This document shows positions 1 through 9,274 of a DNA stretch of 39,030 nt, piece by piece; positions within the stretch are counted from its first letter, which is position 1; each line of letters starts with the position of its first letter. Origin of the DNA: Novosphingobium fluoreni (lineage in GTDB: Bacteria > Pseudomonadota > Alphaproteobacteria > Sphingomonadales > Sphingomonadaceae). Under the pieces are notes generated by a model, which was not told where the DNA came from, made no database searches, and saw nothing but the letters and a program-made list of their open reading frames with translations. The stretch is from contig NZ_JACIDY010000010.1 of assembly GCF_014196615.1 (NCBI RefSeq), forward strand, positions 1-39,030. Reading direction: 5' to 3'. Made by a program: the position numbers and the translations under genes.

Positions 1-267
1 CTAAACATGCCGTTGAAAGCAACGTCCCGTCCGGTGAAACGCCGTATAGGCAACGATAACGAGTCGGTCAAACACCAATTTCAAAAAAGTTTCATCTCAG
101 GGCCAAACCGCGGAAAAATGACGGGATTCAGCCAGTTTTGAGCCTCCACGGAGAGGTCGAGGCCTGACCAGCCCAAGCCATCACCCTTTCTTTACCGCCC
201 TTCTCTAACAAGAAGGCAGGTCGCCGCCGGCTTCAAACCGGCCGAAAAGTGGAACAGACGCAACGAC

Positions 268-1281
268 ATGGCCGATCCGGCAGCCCTTCCCGCCCTCACC
301 GTCGCGATGAGCGTCTATAACGGCGAGCGATTCCTGGGCGCCGCGATCGAAAGCGTGCTGGGGCAAAGCTTCACCGACTTCGAATTCCTGATCCTGGACG
401 ATGGCTCCAGCGACGCGACCGCCGAGATTCTGAAGTGCTATGAGCGGACCGATCCGCGCATCAAGCCGATCATCCGGGAGAATCGTGGTCTGGTTACCAG
501 CTTGAACGAGATGATCGGGAAGGCCCGCGCTCCGATCATCGCCCGGATGGACGCGGACGATATCTGCCGCCCTCATCGCTTCGAGAGACAGTTGGCTTTC
601 CTATCGGATCATCCCGACCACGGCGTCGTCGGATCGTGGAGTGAGGATATGGGCGAACATGGCGAGCCGATGTTCCGTACCGGTGCCGATCATCCCCTGA
701 CTCACGACGAAGTGCTGGCCACGATCGCCGAGGGACAGCAGGTGATCTGCCATCCGGCGGCAATGTATCGGCGCGACGTGGTTCGTGCCGTCGGCGGCTA
801 TCATGCGGCGTTCCGCCACTGCGAGGACTATGACCTTTGGCTGCGCCTCGCCAGCGTGACCAAGCTGGCCAACATTCCGGAGCGGCTGTTGCGCTATCGC
901 CGTTACGACGGACAGGTTTCTGCGCGCCACTCCACCGAACAGCAATATGGCACCGCGATCGCGCAGCTGGCCTGGGAGGAGCGGCAAGCTGGCCGCCGCG
1001 ATCCCACGGCCCGATTGCAGCGCCTCCCGCCCATCGACCAACTCGACGCCCTGTTCGGCCGGAGCGGTGTGACTCGCCAGGTGCGTGAGCAAGTGGCGCT
1101 CGGCTTGCTCTATTCCGTGCAGGCCATGCGTGAGGACGGGTTCGACCTTCTGGTTCAACACTTGCGAGATGGCGGTCGACGCGATGGTATGTGGCGCACG
1201 GTGGTGCGGCTGCTGCGTTTTGGCGAACCGGTCCGGGCGGCGCGGCTTGCCGCCACGCTGGCGACGACGCTGGCGGTATGA
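268..1281 (+). CDS. family 2 glycosyltransferase
   Basis: This 337-residue protein is a GT-A fold glycosyltransferase that would move a sugar from a nucleotide donor onto a growing glycan at the inner face of the cytoplasmic membrane. The N-terminus has the family 2 pattern: a hydrophobic strand with SVYNGERFL, then LDDGSSDAT near residue 50, then the metal and donor binding MDADD near residue 95. A later CEDYDLWLR is the usual ED-containing acceptor-side motif. No membrane segment is obvious. The gene ends in an ATGA overlap with a flippase gene, so both probably serve one cell-surface polysaccharide. Donor and acceptor cannot be told from sequence. The family call is firm; the pathway is inferred. 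Confidence 0.9.
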   Translation: MADPAALPALTVAMSVYNGERFLGAAIESVLGQSFTDFEFLILDDGSSDATAEILKCYERTDPRIKPIIRENRGLVTSLNEMIGKARAPIIARMDADDICRPHRFERQLAFLSDHPDHGVVGSWSEDMGEHGEPMFRTGADHPLTHDEVLATIAEGQQVICHPAAMYRRDVVRAVGGYHAAFRHCEDYDLWLRLASVTKLANIPERLLRYRRYDGQVSARHSTEQQYGTAIAQLAWEERQAGRRDPTARLQRLPPIDQLDALFGRSGVTRQVREQVALGLLYSVQAMREDGFDLLVQHLRDGGRRDGMWRTVVRLLRFGEPVRAARLAATLATTLAV

Positions 1282-2789
1282 GCGAAACGGAGCCTGCAGA
1301 GGGATCCAGTCGCGGCACCGGCAGCGTCCGCTCCGCCGCCTTGTGGGCAGCGGCGAGCCAGTATTGCCTGTTCGTGCTGCAGTTCGTCACCTCGGTCGTC
1401 ATCTCGCGCTTCTTCCTGAAGCCTGAGGAGATCGGCCTGTTTTCCGTCGCCTTGGCGGCAGCGATGATCCTTTCGATCATCCAGGATTTCGGCCTGACCC
1501 GCTATATCGGGCGCCACCCGACCGCGGACAGCGACACCGTGCGGCACTGCACCGTGATCGCCGTGCTGTTCTCATTTATCGTCGCCGGACTAATCCTAGC
1601 GCTGGCTTGGCCCGTGGCGCGCTTCTATCACGAGCCGCGCCTGTTCGGGATCCTGGCGCTGATCGCCGCGTCCTACCTGCTCAATCCGTGGAGCGTGGTG
1701 CCGATCGCGCTTTTGTCCAGGCGACTGGATTTTCGCGCCACTTTCACCATCAACTGCGTCGGGGCCGTAGCCAACAGCGCGTGCGCCTTGAGCCTTGCGG
1801 CGCTGGGTATCTCAGCAGAATCGCTGGCGTGGGCGATGATCGCGCAAGCTGCCCTCCGGGCTATCGCCGCGCAGGCGTGGCAGCCCACCCCGTTGTCGAC
1901 GAAAGTTCAGTCGGCACGGTTTCGGGAGATCGTGGGCTTCGGGTCTGGCAGCGCACTGCTTTACCTTTCGGGCGGCTTGGGAATGCGCACGCCGGACCTG
2001 ATCGTCGGGCGGATGCAGGGCATGGCTGCTGCGGGCCTGTTCAGCCGGGGAGTCGCGCTGGCCTCCCAACTGCATTACCTCGTCGCCGGGGCGGTGAGCG
2101 CGATCTATTACCCGACGTTCGCCCGCCTGCGAGACGAGGGGCGGGAACTGGGCCCTTACTACGAGCGTGTCGTCGCCGCGCATGGCGCGATCGTGTGGCC
2201 AGCGATGGTGCTGCTGGCGGTCCTGTCAGAGCCCGTCATCCTGCTGCTCTATGGCGAAGGCTGGTCACGCGCCGCACCGCTGCTGGCCTATGTCGCGCTG
2301 GCCGAGTGCTGCTTCGTCGCGCTGCCGCTGCACATGGACTTGCCCATCCTGCTGGGCCGGCTGAAGCAACTTCTCTGGTTCAACCTGGCCGACACCGCGC
2401 TTTCGATCGTGACGCTGGCGGTGGGCGCGGCGATGAGCGTGGAAGGCGCCGCTGCCGCCCGCGTGGTCTGGGGCCTGGGCTGGATCGCGATCTATGCCGG
2501 GTGGCTGCATGGCATGGTTGGCTTCCGCTGGGCGGTGATGCGCCGGATTTACCTAAGCAGTGCCGGGGTGGCGCTGATCACGGCGCTGCCTGCGTTCTAC
2601 GCGGTGCATATGTGGCGCACGCCGCAGACGCTGGGCTTTGCCGGACTGGTGCTAGCCGCGCTGGGCGCCGGAGCGAGCTGGCTGCTGGCGATTTTCGCGC
2701 TTCGCCATCCTGCGCGCGATGATCTTGTCGCCACGGCCCGGCATGCCGTCGAACCGCTGCTCCATCGCCTCAAGGTGAAGCTGGCGTAA
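1278..2789 (+). CDS. Wzx-type polysaccharide/lipid-linked glycan flippase
   Basis: This 503-residue protein is a polytopic membrane protein of the oligosaccharide flippase (MOP superfamily, Wzx/RfbX-like) type, which moves lipid-linked sugar units across the inner membrane. About twelve to fourteen hydrophobic segments are spread along its length, starting with the amphipathic SVRSAALWAAASQYCLF stretch typical of this family. The ATG at 1278 overlaps the stop of the upstream glycosyltransferase (ATGA), which indicates translational coupling and decides the start. A longer in-frame start inside the previous gene at 1191 is unlikely. The substrate is unknown. The two genes resemble a small piece of a capsule or exopolysaccharide locus. 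Confidence 0.88.
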   Translation: MSETEPAEGSSRGTGSVRSAALWAAASQYCLFVLQFVTSVVISRFFLKPEEIGLFSVALAAAMILSIIQDFGLTRYIGRHPTADSDTVRHCTVIAVLFSFIVAGLILALAWPVARFYHEPRLFGILALIAASYLLNPWSVVPIALLSRRLDFRATFTINCVGAVANSACALSLAALGISAESLAWAMIAQAALRAIAAQAWQPTPLSTKVQSARFREIVGFGSGSALLYLSGGLGMRTPDLIVGRMQGMAAAGLFSRGVALASQLHYLVAGAVSAIYYPTFARLRDEGRELGPYYERVVAAHGAIVWPAMVLLAVLSEPVILLLYGEGWSRAAPLLAYVALAECCFVALPLHMDLPILLGRLKQLLWFNLADTALSIVTLAVGAAMSVEGAAAARVVWGLGWIAIYAGWLHGMVGFRWAVMRRIYLSSAGVALITALPAFYAVHMWRTPQTLGFAGLVLAALGAGASWLLAIFALRHPARDDLVATARHAVEPLLHRLKVKLA

Positions 2790-2844
2790 GGAATCCGGGC
2801 AACGCGCTTTGCCTTAGGCCTTTGCGCGCCTACATAGCGCAGCG

Positions 2845-4665
2845 ATGCCACCAGATACCGCCGTCAGAGATCCGAACGCCCGCCACGATGGCTGGAAGAC
2901 GCTTGCACGCTTCCTCCCCTATCTGTGGCCGCGAGACAATCGTGCTTTGCGGCTGCGGATCGTGGTGGCGGTGGTGCTGATCCTCGCCTCCACCGCCTCG
3001 CAGCTGGTGTTGCCATACCTGCTGAAGTGGGCGGTCGACGCGATGGGCGCCACCGGGCCCAAGGCGCTGACCCTCGTCATGCTGACGGTGCTCGCTTATG
3101 CCGCGGTGCGCTTCACCGGGGTCGGGTTCGACAACCTGCGCAACATCGTGTTCGAGCGCGTGGGGCAGGATGCGACACGCTCGCTGGCGGAGAACGTCTT
3201 CGCCCAGCTCCATCGCTTGTCATTGCGCTTCCACTTGGCGCGGCGCACCGGCGAAGTCACCAAAGTGATCGAGCGCGGCACCAAGAGCATCGACACGATG
3301 CTCTACTTCATGCTGTTCAACATCGCGCCCACCGTGCTTCAGCTGCTGGTCGTGGGCGTGATCTTCTACCTGAATTTCGGGTGGCCGCTGGTGATCGCCA
3401 CCTCCGTGGCCGTGGTCGCATACATCTGGGTGACGCGCGCGATCACCGAATGGCGCACGGCGCTGCGCGAAAAGATGAACCGGCTGGACGGCAGGGCGCT
3501 GGCTCACGCCGTCGATTCGCTGCTGAATTACGAGACGGTGAAATACTTCGGCGCCGAAGCTCGCGAGGAAGCCCGCTACGCCAAGGCCACCACCGAATAT
3601 GCGCATGCGGCGGTCAAGAGCGAGAACTCGCTGGGCCTGCTCAACATCGCGCAAGGGCTGGTTGTGAACCTGCTGATGGCCGGCGCGATGGCGTGGACCG
3701 TCTATGGCTGGTGGCAGGGTCGCTATAGCGCGGGCCAGCTGGTTTTCGTGCAGACTTATCTGGCGCAGTTGTTCCGCCCGCTCGATCTGCTGGGCATGGT
3801 CTATCGCACCATCCGCCAGGGCCTGATCGACATGGCGGAGATGTTCCGCCTGCTGGATGAGCGGCAGGAAGTGGCCGATCGGCCGGGCGCCCCGGCTTTG
3901 GTGATCAACCGGCCCTCGGTCGTCTTCGACAATGTTCTGTTCGGTTACGAAAAGGACCGCACGATCCTGCAGGGTCTCTCTTTCGAAGTGCCCGCCGGCC
4001 AGAATATCGCCATCGTCGGGCCATCCGGCGCGGGCAAGTCCACCATCGCGCGGCTGCTGTTTCGCTTCTACGATCCGTGGTCCGGCCGCATCCTGATTGA
4101 CGGGCAGGATATCGCCCAGATCACCCAGACGTCCTTGCGCGCAGCGCTGGGTATCGTGCCGCAGGATTCGGTGCTTTTCAACGAGACCATCGGCTACAAT
4201 ATCGCCTATGGCCGCGCCGATGCCACGCAAGCCGATGTCGAAGCGGCGGCGCGGGATGCGGCCCTGATGCCTCTGATCGAGCGCCTGCCCCAAGGATTCG
4301 ACACCGAAGTGGGTGAGCGCGGCCTCAAGCTCTCGGGCGGTGAAAAGCAACGCGTCGCGATCGCGCGCACCCTGGTGAAGAACCCGCCGATCCTGCTGCT
4401 CGACGAAGCCACCAGCGCGCTGGACACGCGGACCGAGCAGGACATCCTGGCCACGCTGCACCGCGTCTCGGAACATCGCACCAGCTTGTCGATCGCGCAC
4501 CGGCTGTCGACGATCGCCGATGCCGACAAGATCCTGGTGCTGCAGGACGGGCAACTCGCGGAAAGCGGCAGCCATCTCGACCTGCTACGCCGCGACGGCC
4601 TCTATGCCGAGATGTGGGCGCGTCAGGCGGCAGAGCAAGAAGAGTTCGAGGAAGCGGCGGAGTAA
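2845..4665 (+). CDS. atm1: Atm1-type ABC exporter (half transporter)
   Basis: This 606-residue half transporter has an N-terminal six-helix membrane domain (about residues 30-330) and a C-terminal ATPase domain. The ATPase motifs are Walker A GPSGAGKST, Q-loop PQDSVLFNE, signature LSGGEKQR and Walker B ILLLDEATSALD, then an H-loop in SIAHRLST. From memory the sequence is very close to the structurally studied Novosphingobium aromaticivorans Atm1, a homodimeric exporter of glutathione derivatives and heavy-metal-glutathione conjugates related to mitochondrial Atm1. The shared RNIVFERVGQDATR and FHLARRTGEVTKVIERG segments support this. It works as an inner-membrane homodimer. It lies 55 bp after the flippase but is probably functionally separate from it. 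Confidence 0.93.
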   Translation: MPPDTAVRDPNARHDGWKTLARFLPYLWPRDNRALRLRIVVAVVLILASTASQLVLPYLLKWAVDAMGATGPKALTLVMLTVLAYAAVRFTGVGFDNLRNIVFERVGQDATRSLAENVFAQLHRLSLRFHLARRTGEVTKVIERGTKSIDTMLYFMLFNIAPTVLQLLVVGVIFYLNFGWPLVIATSVAVVAYIWVTRAITEWRTALREKMNRLDGRALAHAVDSLLNYETVKYFGAEAREEARYAKATTEYAHAAVKSENSLGLLNIAQGLVVNLLMAGAMAWTVYGWWQGRYSAGQLVFVQTYLAQLFRPLDLLGMVYRTIRQGLIDMAEMFRLLDERQEVADRPGAPALVINRPSVVFDNVLFGYEKDRTILQGLSFEVPAGQNIAIVGPSGAGKSTIARLLFRFYDPWSGRILIDGQDIAQITQTSLRAALGIVPQDSVLFNETIGYNIAYGRADATQADVEAAARDAALMPLIERLPQGFDTEVGERGLKLSGGEKQRVAIARTLVKNPPILLLDEATSALDTRTEQDILATLHRVSEHRTSLSIAHRLSTIADADKILVLQDGQLAESGSHLDLLRRDGLYAEMWARQAAEQEEFEEAAE

Positions 4666-4692
4666 GGTCGCACCGCAAGCGTCGCGTCTCTC

Positions 4693-4766
4693 CCGTTCGT
4701 GTCGAGCGAAGTCGAGACACCCTCACGCTTTTGGCAGCGTGTCTCGACTTCGCTCGACACGAACGG
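4693..4766. repeat. 28-bp perfect inverted repeat, bidirectional terminator-like
   Basis: A perfect 28-bp inverted repeat (4693-4720 and 4739-4766) with an 18-nt loop lies between two convergent genes. The arms contain the core GTCGAGCGAAGTCGAGACAC, a motif that recurs between genes in many sphingomonad genomes. The position and strength of the hairpin suggest it ends transcription from both sides, although there is no clear T-run. Confidence 0.75.
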
Positions 4767-4811
4767 ATGTAAGGCTTCTCGTACGCTCGAAAGAGTACGG
4801 CCCGGCAACGC

Positions 4812-5012
4812 CTACTTCACCGCCTCGGCATCCTTCCAGACCACCGCCTGCGCCGCCTTCATGCAGTTCTCCGCCGTATCCCACGCCAGGGTAGGTGAGC
4901 CGTAGAGCCGCCAGCCTTGCGCCAGCGCTTCGGATACGCGCTCGCAGAAGGCGCGGTCGTCCTTGCCGGTCAGCAGGCGATAGACGGGGCGGTCATCGGG
5001 TGGAATGGACAT
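4812..5012 (-). CDS. DUF1737 domain small protein
   Basis: This 66-residue protein matches the small DUF1737 family: an N-terminal YRLLTGKDDRAFCERVSEAL followed by GWRLYGSPTLAWD. It has no signal peptide or membrane segment, so it is probably cytoplasmic. The biochemical role of the family is unknown. The gene starts 4 nt after the stop of the GFA-family gene on the same strand, so the two are almost certainly co-transcribed. The family assignment rests on recognising the conserved GW.LYGSP segment. Confidence 0.75.
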   Translation of the reverse strand: MSIPPDDRPVYRLLTGKDDRAFCERVSEALAQGWRLYGSPTLAWDTAENCMKAAQAVVWKDAEAVK

Positions 5013-5016
5013 CGCA

Positions 5017-5418
5017 TCAGGCTCCGGGATAGCGCTCGAAATGAGGTAGATCGTGCGCTGTCTTCATCCAGCCCAGCTCCTCGGCCGCCTGGATATGTGC
5101 GTCAGGCGGCAGCGCTTCGGGGTTGTCGAGCGTGACGGTCTGGATATCGACCAGGCCAGGCAAGGCCGCCTCATTGGTGTACCACAAGCCGGTACCGCAC
5201 GTGGGACAGAAGTGGCGCATCGACACGCCGTTACTGCTGTAAACCGTGGCCTCCCCCGCGATCACGCTGAAGCGTTCAGCCGGAAACGCCGACCAGACCA
5301 TGACCGGCGCGCCGGACGAGGCGCGGCAATCGGTGCAGTGGCAGAACGCGGAATGTTCCGGCTTGCCCTCCACCCTGTAGCGAACCTGCTTGCATTGGCA
5401 TCCACCCTCGAGTGGCAT
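5017..5418 (-). CDS. GFA family protein (CENP-V/GFA zinc fold)
   Basis: This 133-residue protein belongs to the glutathione-dependent formaldehyde-activating (GFA/CENP-V) fold. The cysteine pattern is complete: GGCQCKQVRYRV at the N-terminus, FCHCTDCRASSG near residue 30, and FCPTCGTGLWY near residue 92, which together bind two zinc ions. The founding member was described as joining formaldehyde to glutathione, but most homologues have no proven substrate, so a specific reaction should not be assumed. It is the first gene of a two-gene unit with the DUF1737 gene. The length is typical. Confidence 0.88.
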   Translation of the reverse strand: MPLEGGCQCKQVRYRVEGKPEHSAFCHCTDCRASSGAPVMVWSAFPAERFSVIAGEATVYSSNGVSMRHFCPTCGTGLWYTNEAALPGLVDIQTVTLDNPEALPPDAHIQAAEELGWMKTAHDLPHFERYPGA

Positions 5419-5449
5419 GGCTGGTCTCCTTCAAGGTCAGCTTAGCAGT

Positions 5450-5470
5450 TCCTCCCCGGCGCGGGGAGGA
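5450..5470 (-). terminator. hairpin after hslU
   Basis: An 8-bp perfect stem (TCCTCCCC at 5450-5457 and GGGGAGGA at 5463-5470, loop GGCGC) lies immediately past the hslU stop on its strand. It is GC-rich with no strong T-run, so it could be a terminator or a 3' stabilising hairpin. Confidence 0.5.
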
Positions 5471-5472
5471 GC

Positions 5473-6774
5473 TCACAGGATATACTTCGACAGATCCGTA
5501 TCACCAGCCAGCTCGGTCAAGCGCTCGCGCACATAAGCCGCATCGATCATCACCGTCTCGCCCTGGCGGTCCTCGGCCTCGAAGCTCAGTTCCTCCAGCA
5601 GCTTTTCCATGATCGTCTGCAGGCGCCGCGCACCAATATTCTCGACGCTTTCGTTTACCTGGGCGGCGATCTTGGCGACCTCGGCAATGGCATCCGGCGT
5701 GATCTCCACCGTCACCTGTTCGGTTTCCAGCAGCGCCTTGTACTGCGCCACCAGGTTCGCGCGCGTCTCGGACAGGATGCGCACGAAGTCCTCCTCGGTC
5801 AGCGCCTTCAGCTCGACGCGGATCGGCAGGCGGCCTTGCAGTTCGGGCAGCATGTCGCTGGGCTTGGCGACGTGGAACGCGCCGCTGGCGATGAACAGCA
5901 CGTGGTCGGTCTTCATCGGGCCGTACTTGGTGGCCACCGTCGTGCCCTCGATCAGTGGCAGCAGGTCACGCTGCACCCCCTCGCGGCTGACCGAGCCACC
6001 GCGCACGTCCGACACGGCGATCTTGTCGATCTCGTCCAGGAAGACGATGCCGTTCGTCTCGGCGTTGGCCAGCGCGGTGCGGTTGACGTCGTCCTGATCC
6101 AGTCGTTTGTCCGACTCCTCGTCGACCAGCTTGTCCCAGGCGGCGGGCACCTTCATCTTGCGGCGCTTCAGATTGTTCTGGCCGAACGCCTTGCCCATGA
6201 TGTCGCCCAGGTTGATCATGCCGACCGAGCCGTTCATCCCGGGAATCTCCATCGGGCCGGCTGGCGCGTCCTCCACCTCGATCTCGACCTCAGTGTCGTT
6301 CATCGCGTTCTCGACCACGCGTTGCTGGAACGCGGCACGTGTGGCTTCCGACGCACCCTCACCCACTAGCGCGTTAAGCAGACGCTCCATCGCCGCCTTG
6401 CTCGCCGCCTCGCGCACCGATTCGCGGCGGCGCTCTTTCTCCAGGCGGATCGCTTCCTCTACCAGATCGCGCGCGATCTGTTCCACATCCCGCCCGACAT
6501 AGCCGACTTCGGTGAACTTGGTGGCTTCCACCTTCACGAAAGGCGCGTCCGCCAGTTTGGCCAGACGGCGGCTGATCTCGGTCTTGCCGCAGCCCGTGGG
6601 GCCGATCATCAGAATGTTTTTGGGCGTCACCTCGTCACGCAGGTCTGCGGGCAGGCGCTGGCGACGCCACCGGTTACGCAGCGCGACGGCGACGGCCTTC
6701 TTGGCCTCGGTCTGACCGACGATATGAGCGTCGAGCGCGGCGACGATGGCCTTGGGGGTGAGGGAAGAGTTCAT
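5473..6774 (-). CDS. hslU: ATP-dependent protease ATPase subunit HslU (ClpY)
   Basis: This 433-residue AAA+ unfoldase is the regulatory ring of the HslVU protease. It unfolds substrates and threads them into HslV. Visible motifs are Walker A GPTGCGKT (residues 58-65), the pore loop GYVG (91-94), an intermediate I-domain rich in charged helix (about 110-230), Walker B IVFLDEID (243-250) and the C-terminal tail ending SKYIL that docks into HslV. The start at 6774 gives the family's normal N-terminus ([13 protein letters not shown]). A longer reading runs back into palindromic repeat DNA and is rejected. It lies downstream of hslV, with a repeat-filled 117-bp gap between them. Confidence 0.97.
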   Translation of the reverse strand: MNSSLTPKAIVAALDAHIVGQTEAKKAVAVALRNRWRRQRLPADLRDEVTPKNILMIGPTGCGKTEISRRLAKLADAPFVKVEATKFTEVGYVGRDVEQIARDLVEEAIRLEKERRRESVREAASKAAMERLLNALVGEGASEATRAAFQQRVVENAMNDTEVEIEVEDAPAGPMEIPGMNGSVGMINLGDIMGKAFGQNNLKRRKMKVPAAWDKLVDEESDKRLDQDDVNRTALANAETNGIVFLDEIDKIAVSDVRGGSVSREGVQRDLLPLIEGTTVATKYGPMKTDHVLFIASGAFHVAKPSDMLPELQGRLPIRVELKALTEEDFVRILSETRANLVAQYKALLETEQVTVEITPDAIAEVAKIAAQVNESVENIGARRLQTIMEKLLEELSFEAEDRQGETVMIDAAYVRERLTELAGDTDLSKYIL

Positions 6775-6785
6775 TTCGTGTCCTT

Positions 6786-6885
6786 CTCCCCTCCCGCTTG
6801 CGGGAGGGGCTGGGGGAGGGCTTGTAGAGGGGTGAGCGGCCTTCGACACGCCCTCCCCCGACCCCTCCCGCAAGCGGGAGGGGAG
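6786..6885. repeat. paired palindromic GC-rich repeats (BIME-like)
   Basis: Two 35-bp units (6786-6820 and 6851-6885) are inverted copies of each other with two mismatches. Each contains a nearly perfect palindrome of the form CCCCTCCCGC, two bases, GCGGGAGGGG. They resemble the mobile palindromic repeats scattered between genes in sphingomonads. They separate hslV from hslU on one transcript and could form strong mRNA hairpins that alter the ratio of the two products. Confidence 0.8.
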
Positions 6886-6891
6886 ATGAGA

Positions 6892-7452
6892 TCAGACGAT
6901 TTCCACCGTGACGCGGTCGTTGGTGAAGACGCAGATGTCAGCCGCGACCTGCATAGCCTTGCGGGCGATCACCTCGGCATCGGCTTCGTACAGTTCGATC
7001 GCCTTGGCCGCCGCCAGTGCATAGTTCCCGCCTGAGCCGATCGCCGCGATCCCGGCCTCAGGTTCCAGCACATCGCCATTGCCGGTCAGCACCAGCAGCG
7101 TCGTCTCGTCGGCGACGATCATCAGCGCTTCGAGGTTGCGCAGATATTTGTCGGTGCGCCAGTCCTTGGCGAGTTCCACGGCGGCGCGGGTCAGCTGGCC
7201 GGAGTATTGCTCCAGCTTCTTTTCCAGCCGCTCGAACAAGGTGAAGGCATCGGCCGTCGCGCCGGCGAATCCGGCGATGACCTTCTCGCCTTTGCCGATC
7301 CGGCGCACCTTGCGCGCATTCGGCTTCATGACCGTGTTGCCCATGGAAACCTGGCCATCGCCGGCGATGACGGTCTTGCCGTCTTTCTTCACCCCGATGA
7401 TGGTTGTTCCGTGCCACTGGATCAGGCCGTGGCTCGCCCCGCTATTGTCCAT
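6892..7452 (-). CDS. hslV: ATP-dependent protease peptidase subunit HslV (ClpQ)
   Basis: This 186-residue protein is the proteolytic chamber of HslVU, a proteasome-beta-like N-terminal nucleophile hydrolase that forms two stacked hexameric rings. The sequence [10 protein letters not shown] sets the mature N-terminus: removal of the first 15 residues would expose the catalytic Thr16. Further family hallmarks are [16 protein letters not shown] and [18 protein letters not shown] ([14 protein letters not shown]) near residue 145. The start at 7452 is chosen because it gives a short propeptide; upstream in-frame sequence overlaps bamE. It follows bamE by 46 bp and precedes hslU. Confidence 0.96.
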   Translation of the reverse strand: MDNSGASHGLIQWHGTTIIGVKKDGKTVIAGDGQVSMGNTVMKPNARKVRRIGKGEKVIAGFAGATADAFTLFERLEKKLEQYSGQLTRAAVELAKDWRTDKYLRNLEALMIVADETTLLVLTGNGDVLEPEAGIAAIGSGGNYALAAAKAIELYEADAEVIARKAMQVAADICVFTNDRVTVEIV

Positions 7453-7498
7453 GGCGCGGGATATATGCGCCCCGACGCCAGGTTCAATGCAAGGTCGA

Positions 7499-7993
7499 TC
7501 AGCTTCCGTTCGGACCGGTGGTCGGAGCCTGGCTGGTGCCGCCCACGCCCGCCGCGCCGACTGCGCCGACGTTGCCGAACAGATCCTCCAGCAAGCCGCG
7601 CTTGCGGCCCAGAGTAGGCGTCTTTGCACCCTCGGGACTGATGCGCGCCACCTGCTCCATCCCGCGTTTGTCGATCGCGGCCAGGTTTCCGGTACCGTCA
7701 AAACGCAGGCGATAGACGGTCTGCTCCGCAGTGCGCGGACGGCGGAACGGCGGGGTCTTCACGGTCTGGGAGATATAATACCAGTCCTGCGGGCCGAACT
7801 GGCTGGCGAAGGTGGGGTGGCCAAGCGTCTTTTCCACCGACTGGCGATTGTCGATCCCGGGCTGCACCGCATCGACCAGCGCCTGGTCGATGATGTAGCC
7901 GCGGTGATCGGTGATGGAGCTGCAACCGCTCACCGCCGCAAGCAGGCCCAGAGAGGCCACGGAGAGCCAGGCCTTATGCCCGAAGCTGCGCAT
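7499..7993 (-). CDS. bamE: outer membrane assembly lipoprotein BamE (SmpA)
   Basis: This 164-residue lipoprotein has a hydrophobic signal ending in a lipobox, LLAAVSGC, with the lipidated cysteine near residue 24. The body carries the BamE/SmpA fold signature: [28 protein letters not shown] helix and GQPT-like turn, then the WYYISQ strand. BamE is an accessory subunit of the BAM complex that folds outer-membrane beta barrels from the periplasmic side. The Gly/Ala-rich C-terminal extension after residue 125 is probably disordered. It is divergent from the ubiquinol-cytochrome c chaperone gene, an arrangement common in alphaproteobacteria, with about 200 bp of shared promoter region between them. 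Confidence 0.9.
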   Translation of the reverse strand: MRSFGHKAWLSVASLGLLAAVSGCSSITDHRGYIIDQALVDAVQPGIDNRQSVEKTLGHPTFASQFGPQDWYYISQTVKTPPFRRPRTAEQTVYRLRFDGTGNLAAIDKRGMEQVARISPEGAKTPTLGRKRGLLEDLFGNVGAVGAAGVGGTSQAPTTGPNGS

Positions 7994-8196
7994 TTATTCC
8001 CACTCCAGTCCGCAGCGGCAGCGCGCTGACCATTGCCAGCAGGCCCACCACCCATATATCGACCGAGACGTTCGGCCAGTCACTCGGGTTCGAGCCTTAC
8101 GGTCACGCACTCGACTGCGCAATGGCCGTTGCGCTCGCCCGATTGAATTGGCGGTGAACGCCACCGCCGTTTTAGCCAGAAAGGCCGCCCTCTCTC

Positions 8197-8718
8197 GTGT
8201 CTATCCTCGATCGCCTGCTGGGCCGCAATTCCGATGACCGCGCCCCGGTGCGCCCCTTGTGGCACCGCACGGTGGAGATCGCGCGGGAGAAGGCGTGGTA
8301 TGCGCAGTACGGCGTGGCCGATACCGTTCCCGGTCGGTTCGACGCGGTGACGCTGGTGCTTTCGCTGGTGATGCTGCGGATGGAGCGGGACGAGCATCTC
8401 AAGATATTGTCCGCCCGGATCACCGAGGTCTTCGTCGAGGATATGGACGGGCAGTTGCGCCAGTCCGGCGTCGGCGATCTTGTGGTGGGCAAGCGCATGG
8501 GCAAGCTGGTCAGCACCCTGGGCGGGCGAATGGGCGCGTTGCGCGATGCGCTGGCCTCTCCCGATCCGCAAGCCGCATTGGTGCCGGTGCTGGAGCGCAA
8601 CGTGACGCTGGTGGAAGGCGCCGATTTGCCCGGCATGGCCCAGGCAGTGGTCACACTCTCGCTCCAGTTGGATGCCACCAGCAACGAAGATCTGCTTGCC
8701 GCCAGGATCGCGCGATGA
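8197..8718 (+). CDS. ubiquinol-cytochrome c chaperone family protein (CBP3-like)
   Basis: This 173-residue protein belongs to the Cbp3/UQCC1 family, which assists assembly of cytochrome b in the respiratory bc1 complex. Supporting segments are AREKAWYAQYGVADTVPGRFD near the N-terminus and the characteristic LVMLRMERD and VFVEDMDGQLRQSGVGDLVVGK run. There is no signal peptide, so it works on the cytoplasmic face of the membrane. The start is a GTG at 8197 in front of TCTATCCTCGAT; no ATG gives a full-length product. It overlaps the following DUF177 gene by ATGA, so the two are coupled. Confidence 0.87.
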   Translation: MSILDRLLGRNSDDRAPVRPLWHRTVEIAREKAWYAQYGVADTVPGRFDAVTLVLSLVMLRMERDEHLKILSARITEVFVEDMDGQLRQSGVGDLVVGKRMGKLVSTLGGRMGALRDALASPDPQAALVPVLERNVTLVEGADLPGMAQAVVTLSLQLDATSNEDLLAARIAR

Positions 8719-9224
8719 CCCCGCAGCCGGAGTTTTCCCGCGAACTTGATGTCCGCCAGTGTGAGGGCAAGATCGCCCATCTCGAAGCGACCGAGGCCGA
8801 GCGCGCGGCCTTGGCTCTACGGTTCGGGATCGTGCGGATCGACAGCCTGGCGGCTGATATTGAACTGCATCGCAAGGATCGGGTGGTAGAGGCCCGCGGC
8901 ACCGTTCGCGCTGACATCGTGCAGTCCTGCGCCGTGTCGGCCGAGGATTTGCCGGTATCCCTCCGTGAGGAAATGGCGGTGCGGTTCGTGCCAGAAGCCC
9001 GGACTTATGCGCCGGACGAGGAGATCGAGCTCTCGGCCGAGGATTGTGACGAGATCGAATATACCGGCAGCCACTTCAACCTGGGCGAGGCGGTGGCGCA
9101 GACGGTCGCCCTGGCGATCGACCCGTTCCTGACCGGCCCTGAAGCGGAAGAAGCACGCAAGCGGCCCGAACTGAACGGCGAGACGGAGAATCCCTTCGCC
9201 GCGCTGAAGGGACTGAAGCTCTAA
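8715..9224 (+). CDS. DUF177 (YceD-like) protein
   Basis: This 169-residue acidic protein is a DUF177/YceD member. YceD homologues are linked to large-subunit rRNA metabolism, including 23S rRNA accumulation in plants and bacteria. It shows PEFSRELDVRQ at the start, a central RADIVQSCAVSAEDLP where the cysteine marks the conserved core, and a C-terminal NPFAALKGLKL that is highly typical of alphaproteobacterial members. In many bacteria the gene precedes rpmF; here no rpmF follows, and ssb is encoded on the opposite strand. The ATG overlaps the preceding stop. Confidence 0.85.
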   Translation: MTPQPEFSRELDVRQCEGKIAHLEATEAERAALALRFGIVRIDSLAADIELHRKDRVVEARGTVRADIVQSCAVSAEDLPVSLREEMAVRFVPEARTYAPDEEIELSAEDCDEIEYTGSHFNLGEAVAQTVALAIDPFLTGPEAEEARKRPELNGETENPFAALKGLKL

Positions 9225-9274
9225 GAATTTTCGTCGCCCAGGTTTGGGCCGGGGCGACGCAGTTTCGAAAAGGC

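Noticed and set aside
3220..4575. 451-codon minus-strand frame across the Atm1 exporter
   Set aside because: Antisense shadow of a clearly recognised ABC transporter.
6775..6873. Longer N-terminus for HslU
   Set aside because: The extra 33 residues are translated from palindromic repeat DNA and are absent from the family.
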